6,357 bases of DNA from Fimbriimonas sp. (GTDB taxonomy: Bacteria; Armatimonadota; Fimbriimonadia; Fimbriimonadales; Fimbriimonadaceae): NCBI GenBank assembly GCA_030447945.1, contig JAUJNV010000132.1, positions 1-6,357 of the forward strand, given 5' to 3'. Made by a program: the position numbers and the translations under genes. Below, piece by piece: positions 1-4,657 of this stretch; the stretch's first letter is position 1, and every line of letters starts with the position of its first letter. The notes beneath the pieces were generated by a model. It searched no databases. It had not been told where the DNA came from and saw nothing but the letters and a program-made list of their open reading frames with translations.

Positions 1-1
1 A

Positions 2-721
2 ACCGCGAAGTCCCTTGCCAGGACGGATGTCGAGCGGCAAAAGGCGGAGGACGCCCTGCGAGAGAGCGAGCGGACCCTTCATGAGAGGGTGCTGGAGCGC
101 ACGCGAGACCTGGAGGAGTCCCAGGCCGAGGTACTCCAGAGACTTGGCCATGCGGCGGAATTGCGGGACGACGATACCGGCGCGCACATCGAGCGCATGA
201 GCCGCTACTGCGCCGAGATCGCGCGTGCGGCGGGGCTGAGCGAAGCCGAGTGCCAAATGATCCTCAAAGCGAGTCCGATGCACGACATCGGCAAGATCGG
301 CGTTCCCGACGGCGTCCTGCTCAAGCCCGGGAAGCTCGACTCGAACGAGTGGGAAATCATGAAGGGGCACGCGGCCATCGGCGCCAGCATGCTCGCCGGC
401 GGTCGCACGCCTTTGGTCCAGATGGCGGAGTCCATCGCCCTCACGCACCACGAGCGGTGGGACGGGAGCGGCTATCCGCGGGGCCTCAGAGGCGAGGAGA
501 TCCCGCTCGTGGGCCGGATCGCGGCTATCGCCGACGTGTTCGACGCGCTCACGTCCGACCGGCCGTACAAGCGGGCGTGGCCGGTTGAGGATGCCGTGGA
601 GGAGATCCGCCTCCTAGCCGGACGACAATTCGACCCGGCTCTGGTAGACGTGTTCCTGAGCATCCGGCCAGAGGTCTGGCGCGTCGAGGAGCGGTCGGCG
701 GCGCAAGCCTTGGCCGCGTAG
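2..721 (+). CDS. HD-GYP domain cyclic-di-GMP phosphodiesterase (C-terminal part, 5' end outside window)
   Basis: The frame is open from the window edge to TAG 719-721, giving 239 visible residues, so the true start lies upstream. A GTG at 89 is internal. Residues 1 to about 48 form a charged, coiled-coil-like linker of the kind that joins PAS or receiver domains to an output domain. The HD-GYP domain follows: [12 protein letters not shown] near residue 55, HDIGK at 94-98, GHAAIG with its His at 123, [11 protein letters not shown] at 149-159, and [16 protein letters not shown] at about 175-190. These are the metal-binding and GYP motifs of the family, and none is missing. Such enzymes hydrolyse cyclic-di-GMP to pGpG or GMP in the cytoplasm, lowering the signal that favours biofilm and sessile life. 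The missing N-terminus probably carries the sensor, but its identity cannot be seen. A GC-rich hairpin follows the stop directly. Confidence 0.95.
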   Translation, partial: TAKSLARTDVERQKAEDALRESERTLHERVLERTRDLEESQAEVLQRLGHAAELRDDDTGAHIERMSRYCAEIARAAGLSEAECQMILKASPMHDIGKIGVPDGVLLKPGKLDSNEWEIMKGHAAIGASMLAGGRTPLVQMAESIALTHHERWDGSGYPRGLRGEEIPLVGRIAAIADVFDALTSDRPYKRAWPVEDAVEEIRLLAGRQFDPALVDVFLSIRPEVWRVEERSAAQALAA

Positions 722-722
722 T

Positions 723-764
723 CCGCCCGCTCGTCTTGGGCTCGCTAGCCCTTGGCTCGGGCGG
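723..764 (+). terminator. GC-rich nested hairpin after the HD-GYP stop
   Basis: The outer arms CCGCCCG (723-729) and CGGGCGG (758-764) pair perfectly. Inside them GGGCT (738-742) pairs with AGCCC (747-751) over a 4-base loop. It begins two bases after the stop codon, where a terminator is expected. No T-tract follows, so it is not a textbook intrinsic terminator. A 3'-end-stabilising hairpin is the alternative. Confidence 0.4.
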
Positions 765-866
765 TAGACCAGCCGAATCTTCTCGACTGACGCGGCAACC
801 GTGTCCGACGGAGTTGCGCCGAAGCGTGGTCCTCATCGAGAGCGTGAGGAACCTCTTTGGCCTCGC

Positions 867-918
867 GGCGCCGAAGCGGCGGATCCAGTAAGAGGTCTTT
901 CCCGCCGCCTTCGGCGCC
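867..918. repeat. 16-bp inverted repeat with one bulge
   Basis: GGCGCCGAAGCGGCGG (867-882) pairs with 902-918 over all 16 positions, with one extra C bulged in the right arm and a 19-base loop. The 11-mer GCGCCGAAGCG also occurs upstream at 816-826, so the left arm has a partial direct copy. No T-tract is present. It lies in the 264-base gap between the HD-GYP gene and the DUF4177-like gene. I see no protein-like ORF in that gap, only this hairpin and repeat copy 1. Confidence 0.6.
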
Positions 919-947
919 TTACCTACCTTCAGCCGACACGTCCAACG

Positions 948-977
948 TCGTCAGCCAGAACGCGGGGCAGGGGGAGC
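948..977 (+). repeat. Dispersed intergenic repeat, copy 1
   Basis: These 30 bases match 1813-1842 at 26 of 30 positions. The differences are at 954, 957, 963 and 976. The shared core runs from TCGTCA through GAACG to GGGGCAGGGGGA. Both copies lie between genes on the + strand. Its purine-rich end (969-976) also looks like a ribosome binding site for the GTG at 986, which may be coincidence. Confidence 0.6.
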
Positions 978-985
978 AGCCGGGA

Positions 986-1330
986 GTGGCCTTCCATCGG
1001 GGTACCGAAGCTTGCAATGCGTGGGCTTTGCTGCTATGCTCCTTCCGCAGGAACACTAAGACCTTCATCGCAATTATTGCGATCGCATTATCCGTGGGCA
1101 TCGGCCTCTCGACCAGCGTCTCGGCTAAGGGTCCGGCGCAGGCGCCGGCGGTGCAGAAGTGGGAGTACATGGTGGTCGATCCCGACGACAAGGGCGGCGA
1201 CGGCGAGCGCAGGGAGCGGCTCCAGGCTCAGCTCATACCGCTTGGCCAGGAGGGCTGGGAGATGGTGGAGATGCCGTACCTCAAGGGCGTGCGCTACCAG
1301 GTCGTGGTCCTGAAGCGGCCGATCCCCTAG
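986..1330 (+). CDS. Small secreted DUF4177-like protein, start uncertain
   Basis: The frame ends at TAG 1328-1330. The C-terminal 50 or so residues fit the DUF4177 pattern: WEYMVV, a variable acidic stretch, then LGQEGWEMVEM and a final strand YQVVVLKRP. The function of this family is unknown. Ahead of it lies a clear signal peptide: a hydrophobic core FIAIIAIALSVGIG followed by SVSA-KG as a likely cleavage site, so the mature protein is probably exported and about 67 residues long. The start is the problem. No ATG stands before the signal peptide. The chosen GTG at 986 has AGGGGGAG nine bases upstream but gives an n-region of about 27 residues. A better-shaped product would begin at 1058, where AGGA (1049-1052) is followed five bases later by AAG instead of a start codon. 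TTG 1028 is another option. The gene may have lost its start or carry a base error. Confidence 0.65.
   Translation: MAFHRGTEACNAWALLLCSFRRNTKTFIAIIAIALSVGIGLSTSVSAKGPAQAPAVQKWEYMVVDPDDKGGDGERRERLQAQLIPLGQEGWEMVEMPYLKGVRYQVVVLKRPIP
1012..1040 (+). promoter_or_regulatory. Sigma70-like promoter with extended -10
   Basis: TTGCAA (1012-1017) and TATGCT (1035-1040) are 17 bases apart, and TG one base ahead of the -10 makes an extended -10 (TGCTATGCT). Transcription would begin near 1047, just before AGGA at 1049-1052 and the signal peptide of the DUF4177-like ORF. If real, it rules out the GTG start at 986 for this transcript. The same TGCTATGCT string occurs in the - strand promoter candidate at 3673-3701. 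Sequence match only. Confidence 0.4.
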
Positions 1331-1429
1331 ACCCTGTCACGCACTCGGAGTCTCCACGAGCCATCCCCCACACCCTCCGCCTCATTGTGCCGCAGGGCTT
1401 TTCGCTGTTCGGCAACGAAGGTTCGTAGC

Positions 1430-1561
1430 GATACGCTCTCGCGCAGGCTGAAGACTTGCGGCTACAGCAGGCCGTGGCTTACGGGATGGCCGGTAAAGGA
1501 CGCTATCTCAGGGCGGCTGACACGGCACCCCGCCCTGAGGGCGTATCCCTCCGAAGAGGAT
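1430..1561 (+). ncRNA. Possible structured leader RNA in the gap 1331-1575
   Basis: This 245-base gap has no convincing gene. Several pairings are nested in it: a closing helix GATACGC (1430-1436) with GCGTATC (1541-1547); CGCA/TGCG (1442-1445 with 1457-1460); CCGT/ACGG (1472-1475 with 1481-1484); and a perfect 10-bp stem CTCAGGGCGG (1507-1516) with CCGCCCTGAG (1530-1539) over a 13-base loop. A small CCTC-CGAA-GAGG hairpin (1548-1559) abuts the closing helix and would hide the purine-rich GAAGAGGA just before the next gene. The layout suggests a cis-regulatory leader, but it matches no riboswitch class I know. In GC-rich DNA much of this could be chance. One frame (1429-1563) is also open without a start codon, so a gene remnant is possible. 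Confidence 0.25.
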
Positions 1562-1575
1562 CGTGATGGAGGCGT

Positions 1576-1779
1576 ATGGGCGCTCGGGAGAGAAGGGAGA
1601 TATGGGGACTCGTCTTCTTCGGGACGGGCAAGATGCTGTTCGTCGTGTCGATAACCATCCTCATGTTCGATGCGCTGCGTCCTCCGCTGTGGCTGGCGCG
1701 CGTGGCGAACGCCGCGGTACTGCCCTCTCTGCTCCTGCTGGCTCTGGGATTCGTGCTCTTGGTCTGGAAGGGCAAATGA
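1576..1779 (+). CDS. Small two-helix membrane protein, unknown function
   Basis: A 67-residue ORF runs from ATG 1576 to TGA 1777-1779. A basic/acidic N-terminus (MGARERRE) leads into two hydrophobic segments, about residues 20-34 and 44-64, joined by a short loop containing RPPLW. The protein ends in WKGK, so a helical hairpin with both ends in the cytoplasm is likely by the positive-inside rule. GGAGG (1568-1572) lies only 3 bases upstream, a tight spacing. GAAGAGGA (1553-1560) lies 15 bases away and would suit an ATG at 1566, which is in another frame whose product is not protein-like. I recognise no family. The hydrophobic pattern and the hairpin straight after the stop support a real gene, but its size leaves doubt. 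Confidence 0.55.
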   Translation: MGARERREIWGLVFFGTGKMLFVVSITILMFDALRPPLWLARVANAAVLPSLLLLALGFVLLVWKGK

Positions 1780-1787
1780 CCCCTCCT

Positions 1788-1804
1788 GGCCCTACGGCAG
1801 GGCC
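1788..1804 (+). terminator. Hairpin after the small membrane protein gene
   Basis: GGCCCT (1788-1793) and AGGGCC (1799-1804) pair perfectly around the loop ACGGC, eight bases after the stop codon. There is no T-tract directly after. A six-T run comes only at 1869-1874. Confidence 0.4.
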
Positions 1805-1812
1805 GCTCAATC

Positions 1813-1842
1813 TCGTCATCCGGAACGTGGGGCAGGGGGAAC
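1813..1842 (+). repeat. Dispersed intergenic repeat, copy 2
   Basis: This copy matches 948-977 at 26 of 30 positions. Within it and just after, GGAACGT occurs twice (1822-1828 and 1838-1844). The similarity to copy 1 does not obviously continue past about 1842, where GTAGCGAAGAAAAGG follows. The style, GTCATCC with GCGAAGAA, recalls intergenic repeats common in environmental bacteria, but I cannot name a family from sequence alone. The rest of the gap 1780-1962 holds a hairpin, a six-T run and the ribosome binding site of the next gene. Confidence 0.6.
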
Positions 1843-1962
1843 GTAGCGAAGAAAAGGTGCGGTGAGCGTTTTTTGACGCCCATTTGAGGGGGATCCGATC
1901 TGGCTTCAGGGGCCCTGCTACCGGTAAGGTTTCTTGGCGAACAGATCCAGGGAGAGACCCAG

Positions 1963-2823
1963 ATGGCAACGGACAAAGCGAAAGGACGACGATCGATTCT
2001 GGCCGCGTGGGTGGCGATGGTGCTGGCCGGCTGCAGTGGGGACGGTGGAGGCTTCAACAACGGCAACGACAACGGCGTTCCGCCCGGGACGCCGCGGGCG
2101 TTGGTTCTCGGGTCGTCGTGAGCTCCGCCGAATCCGCTTGGACAACGGACGGGCGGTGGGCGCGACTTCGCCATCACGGGAGTTCAGGCCGGTGAGACCA
2201 TCTTGGGCTTGGACTTCAGGCCCGCCAACGGAACGCTCTACGGCATGGGAGCACCGGGCGGCTCTACACGATCGACGCGACGACGGGCGGCGCGACGCAG
2301 GTGGGCACGGCGACCCTCGCGGCGGCCCTCGGGGCCGGATCGGGTTCGACTTCCAACCCGGTGCCGGATCGCATCCGGATCGTTACCGAGCAGGCCCAGA
2401 ACTTCCGGGTCAACCCGAACGACGGAGCGGCGATCACCGACACGGCCCTCACCTACGCCGCCGGCCTTCGAGCGCCGGGACCACCCCGCAAGTCAGTGCC
2501 GCCAGCTACGAACAGCGTGGCGGGTGCGGCCAGCACCACGCTGTACGTCCTCGATGGCAACCTGAACGCCTTGTCGGTGCAAGGAGGCGTGGGCGGCAAT
2601 CCGTCGCCCAACGGCGAAGGTGCTGACGGTGGTAGGGCCGGTCGGGATCGATTTCACGAGCGGCGGCCTGGATATCTCCCCGACCACCGGAACGGCTGCG
2701 CGGCGCTGGAGGTGCCGGCCGAGCCGGCCGGTGCTGGTTTCGATAGACCTGACCAGCGGCGTCGCGCGGCGTCTCGGCCGGCTGGATCTCGGGTCCGAGG
2801 TCCGCGGCAACGATTCTCCTTGA
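1963..2823 (+). pseudogene. DUF4394-type lipoprotein gene, broken by about ten single-base frameshifts
   Basis: ATG 1963 follows AGGGAGAG (1949-1956) at six bases. The N-terminus is a lipoprotein signal peptide with lipobox LAGC (Cys24) and a Gly/Asn-rich linker. That frame stops at TGA 2119, but the family sequence continues by switching frames: ELRRIRLDNGRAVG (about 2120-2161), DFAITGVQAGETILGLDF (from 2164), GRLYTIDATTG (from 2256), IGFDF (near 2345), NPVPDRIRIV and QNFRVNPNDGA (2356-2430), AGTTPQVSAASY (near 2475-2510), NSVAGA to NPSPNG (2511-2615), VLTVVGPVGIDF (from 2620), AALEVPAEPAGAG (near 2700-2740), then IDLTSGVARRLGRL to TGA 2821-2823. These are hallmarks of DUF4394, a probable beta-propeller-like surface protein of unknown function. 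The repaired product would be about 285 residues and membrane-anchored. Each piece is well conserved, so the indels are either recent or read errors. Confidence 0.85.
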
Positions 2824-2834
2824 GCCGCGCCCTT

Positions 2835-2858
2835 GGAGGGCCTCGCGGGAGGCTCTTC
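2835..2858 (+). terminator. Hairpin between the converging gene sets
   Basis: GGAGGGCCTC (2835-2844) pairs with GAGGCTCTTC (2849-2858) around a GCGG loop, ten pairs including two G-T wobbles. The wobbles pair only in RNA from the + strand, so it suits termination of the DUF4394 transcript, whose stop is 11 bases upstream. There is no clear T-tract. Confidence 0.45.
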
Positions 2859-2900
2859 ATGGCTCACTTCGGCGTCGCTAGCGGGTAGGCGGTTCGTAGG

Positions 2901-3080
2901 TCAGGTCGGTCTGCATTCGATCGATGTCGTCCCTCTCATCTGGCGGAGACCGCCAAACGTCGTGGTGGGGATCCCGGGGGAGGTGGCGTCGGACGACTTT
3001 GGAGAGTGGGCGCCCATAGCGGCGTAGGCGAGGCTGGATAAGCCCACCACCGACACCGCCAGGATCTTTACTCGATTCAT
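2901..3080 (-). CDS. Small secreted hypothetical protein, tail possibly frameshifted
   Basis: From ATG 3080 the first 59 codons give a signal peptide: NRVK, then a hydrophobic core ILAVSVVGLSSLAYAA and a likely cleavage near AYA-A or AMG-A. A Ser/Thr/Pro-rich stretch and FGGLRQM follow. As written the frame stops at 2901-2903. One frame over, the sequence continues as DDIDRMQTDLTYEPPTR and stops at 2878. Joining FGGLRQMR to DDIDRMQ at a GGG run (around 2925-2932) gives a more natural amphipathic end and would need one missing G. A weak AAGG lies seven bases ahead of the ATG. I do not recognise a family. The export signal is clear and the true length uncertain. Confidence 0.5.
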   Translation of the reverse strand: MNRVKILAVSVVGLSSLAYAAMGAHSPKSSDATSPGIPTTTFGGLRQMRGTTSIECRPT

Positions 3081-3235
3081 CGTCAGCCTTGAGACGAACG
3101 CTTTGCTTCCCGGGGTCCACTCTCCTCGTACTAACTCAAGCTTTGCAGGCGATGTGCCATTCGGCCGGCCGTCGGTGGGGCTGGGAGAAAGCCGGTAGTT
3201 TTGCGGGGAAGGATGGCGGACGCTTAGTAACCAAG

Positions 3236-3360
3236 GCCGCGGCTTTAGGCTCCGTCCCGCCCCCAATGCTATTGCCATCCCGGGACTTAGAGCCTCTAAG
3301 GCTCTGGACAAACCAACCTCTCGCAAAACCGATGCCGGCTCTTGGCGGGCTGAAGCCCGC
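3236..3360. repeat. Run of four intergenic hairpins (REP-like)
   Basis: This lies in the 287-base gap 3081-3367, which I see no gene in. In order: the palindrome GCCGCGGC (3236-3243); GTCCCG (3254-3259) with CGGGAC (3281-3286); AGAGCCT (3289-3295) with AGGCTCT (3299-3305) over a 3-base loop; and GCGGGCT (3345-3351) with AGCCCGC (3354-3360) over two bases. The last lies just past the stop of the - strand ORF ending at 3368 and could act as its terminator. Short GC-rich palindromes in series resemble REP or BIME clusters. No REP-associated transposase is visible here. Confidence 0.45.
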
Positions 3361-3367
3361 GCTCCGT

Positions 3368-3666
3368 TTAGGTGTTGGTAGAGGCTCTTGATTCTTCTTC
3401 CGCCCTGAGCACGAGAGGCAGGAAGTAGGAGGCGTTCCGGGTGACGCCCCGATAGTCGGAGGTCCGCAGGCTGCCCGTCTCATTGAAGCGAAGCCAGAAA
3501 ACCCTCGGCGGCGAGCCTCCCGTCGCTCCTTCCCTTGGCCCGTCGACTCCGGCGTGAAGAAGGGGCAATCCCATGAGGACGCCCACCCAAAACCGCTTGC
3601 CGGAGAAGGTTTCAAGAAAGTGCCTTCGCAGCGACGAGCGACCGCCAGGAGTTCCTCGTAGCTCAT
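3368..3666 (-). pseudogene. Small hypothetical protein gene, apparently frameshifted
   Basis: ATG 3666 opens MSYEELLAVARR. The protein-like continuation lies one frame over: HFLETFSGKRFWVGVLMG, then GLPLLHAGVDGPREG, VFWLRFNETGSLRTSDYR and YFLPLVLRAEEES, stopping at TAA 3368-3370. Joining the two near 3625-3635 gives about 99 residues and needs one added base. Without a shift, the ATG frame runs on to 3136 as a Pro/Arg/Ser-rich sequence through the hairpin cluster, which looks non-coding. The single hydrophobic stretch WVGVLMGLPLL is too short to be sure of a membrane helix. I recognise no family. A promoter-like sequence sits immediately upstream with no ribosome binding site. Confidence 0.4.
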
Positions 3667-3672
3667 GGCCGC

Positions 3673-3701
3673 AGCATAGCATCGAGCGGACGGCATGTCA
3701 G
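3673..3701 (-). promoter_or_regulatory. Promoter candidate giving a leaderless transcript
   Basis: On the - strand CTGACA (3701-3696) and TATGCT (3678-3673) are 17 bases apart, and TG ahead of the -10 gives TGCTATGCT. Seven bases beyond the -10 is the A of ATG 3666, so the mRNA would begin at or next to the start codon. The bases in between (GCGGCC) hold no ribosome binding site, in agreement with leaderless translation. The -35 matches TTGACA at five of six positions. Confidence 0.45.
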
Positions 3702-3743
3702 AGGATATGTGAGAGACGCCGGGACCCCTTCTCTTGCGGGAGA

Positions 3744-3793
3744 GTATTGGGTGTTGAGTGTTGAGGGAGAAAGGCTCGGTCTCAACACTCAAC
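3744..3793. repeat. Heptad inverted repeat at the 3' end of the membrane protein gene
   Basis: The left arm on the + strand is made of 7-base units GTATTGG, GTGTTGA, GTGTTGA (3744-3764). The right arm has the same units reversed, TCAACAC and TCAACTC (3782-3795). Thirteen bases, GTTGAGTGTTGAG (3753-3765) and its exact complement at 3781-3793, form a perfect hairpin with a 15-base loop. The right arm contains the TGA (3784-3782) and the last codons of the - strand membrane protein gene. Confidence 0.65.
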
Positions 3794-4507
3794 TCGCTTC
3801 AGGCCCGCACGGTCAGCAAGGCGTTCTCTGGCACGGCCGAGGCGGATGGGGCTAACGTCCTGAAGAGCGATGTCGTTCAGGCGGCGGGCGATCTTCTCGG
3901 CGCGGGCCCTCGTCGTGCGCCTTCCCCAGCGGATCGCGAGCACCGCGCCCAGGAATTCGGCGGCCACGAAGAAGGTCAGGGCGGTGTCAGGCGATCCCCA
4001 GCCCGGCTTCGACACGCTGTTCGCCGCGTTCATGCAAAGGACAATGAAGATGCTGCCCGAAAATATCTGCAAGGCCATCGCTCCCCGGCCTTCATCGAAT
4101 CTCAGTGAGAGATGCCATGCATCGCTCGCGGGAGACGTCGTCACCGTGACGGTTCGCTCGTCAGCGGCGGCGATCCACTCCCGCCCGCCGTCGGCGCGGT
4201 CACGAACGGTGCCGGGCGTCCCGAGTTCGCTCCGTAGCTCGATCACGACCTCCTCCCACGCGGCGGCGCTCAGGGGCGAGGGGTGGACGGTCTCAAACTC
4301 ATGAACGAGGGGGTGCTTCGGCGACGGCCGAGCGGCGACCTGAGCCGCCGCGGCTTCGAGGCGCTCGGCGTCGTAGCCGAGCTCGCTGCCGGCCTTCTGA
4401 ATCTCGGCCAGGCTAAACCGAGCGCTCGCGCTGGAGAAATCCTGCGAGTCGCCGGAGTCGGCGATCCGCAGAATCTCGTTCATCTCCTTTCCGGTGAAGC
4501 GGCGCAT
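3782..4507 (-). CDS. Unrecognised protein with N-terminal helical domain and two membrane helices
   Basis: A 241-residue ORF runs from ATG 4507 to TGA 3784-3782. Residues 1-55 contain FTGKEMNEILRIAD and FSLAEIQKAGSELGYDAERL. This two-helix pattern resembles a small N-terminal region seen in uncharacterised bacterial membrane proteins. Residues 65-140 look like a soluble beta-rich domain with REWIAAADERTVTVTTSP. Two hydrophobic helices follow at about 144-161 and 174-193, then an Arg-rich cytoplasmic tail. With an even number of helices, both ends should be cytoplasmic. GGGA sits too close to the ATG to be a good ribosome binding site. A second ATG at residue 9 directly follows AAGGAG, also too close. 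The first is kept because FTxxE belongs to the conserved-looking pattern. The last residues (VEC) come from a heptad repeat, so the natural C-terminus may have been altered. Function unknown. Confidence 0.8.
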   Translation of the reverse strand: MRRFTGKEMNEILRIADSGDSQDFSSASARFSLAEIQKAGSELGYDAERLEAAAAQVAARPSPKHPLVHEFETVHPSPLSAAAWEEVVIELRSELGTPGTVRDRADGGREWIAAADERTVTVTTSPASDAWHLSLRFDEGRGAMALQIFSGSIFIVLCMNAANSVSKPGWGSPDTALTFFVAAEFLGAVLAIRWGRRTTRARAEKIARRLNDIALQDVSPIRLGRARERLADRAGLKRVEC

Positions 4508-4556
4508 TCCCAGCTAGGACGTCGCGGCTTTTCGCCAGGTTGCGGGGTGGCGGGAG

Positions 4557-4657
4557 TCGTTGGTCGTTGGTCGTGGACCGTGAATCATGAATGCTGACTC
4601 AGCTCCCTAAGGGAACTGAACTTCCGCTCCGGTACACGGTCCGCGGTTCACGACCAA
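4557..4657. repeat. Heptad inverted repeat across the 3' end of the protease gene
   Basis: Six 7-base units stand in register at 4557-4598: TCGTTGG, TCGTTGG, TCGTGGA, CCGTGAA, TCATGAA, TGCTGAC. The same type recurs inverted at 4635-4657. TTGGTCGTG (4567-4575) pairs with CACGACCAA (4649-4657), and GACCGTG (4576-4582) pairs with CACGGTC (4635-4641). That makes 16 pairs, with exactly one extra heptad (4642-4648) bulged out of the right arm. A separate small hairpin sits in the centre (4600-4618). The right arm lies inside the protease coding sequence. Confidence 0.65.
4600..4618 (-). terminator. Hairpin containing the protease stop codon
   Basis: On the - strand CAGTTCCC pairs with GGGAGCTG around the loop TTA, eight pairs including one G-U wobble. 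On the + strand that pair is a C-A mismatch, so the structure favours the protease transcript. The TAG stop (4609-4607) starts in the loop. No T-tract follows. Confidence 0.35.

Noticed and set aside
801..1313. A 170-codon + strand frame over the DUF4177-like gene
   Set aside because: Arg-rich shadow. The overlapping frame has the signal peptide and the DUF4177 pattern.
1563..1865. A 100-codon frame overlapping the small membrane protein
   Set aside because: Its product is low-complexity and runs through repeat copy 2, whereas the overlapping frame gives two clean membrane helices.
1803..1874. CGCTCA (1804-1809) with TGAGCG (1863-1868) and six T as an intrinsic terminator
   Set aside because: The arms are only 6 bases with a loop of over 50 bases. 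The nearer hairpin at 1788-1804 is a better candidate.
1873..1902. TTGACG at 1873-1878 as the -35 box of the lipoprotein gene
   Set aside because: No acceptable -10 sequence is found 16-18 bases downstream.
1503..2177. A 224-codon open frame on the - strand
   Set aside because: It is antisense to the lipoprotein start and repeat copy 2, with Pro/Arg/Ser-rich composition typical of a shadow frame in GC-rich DNA.
1934..2626. A 230-codon open frame on the + strand
   Set aside because: Only short pieces of it read as DUF4394. The rest is Arg/Gly-rich shadow, and the conserved protein hops between all three + frames.
3136..3792. A 218-codon open frame on the - strand through the hairpin cluster
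   Set aside because: Its start lies in heptad repeat DNA and its C-terminal half translates palindromes. Only the stretch after the ATG at 3666 looks protein-like, and that continues in another frame.
4557..4598. Tandem units as a CRISPR array or coding repeat
   Set aside because: The units are 7 bases with no spacers, far too short for CRISPR, and no cas-like gene is present.
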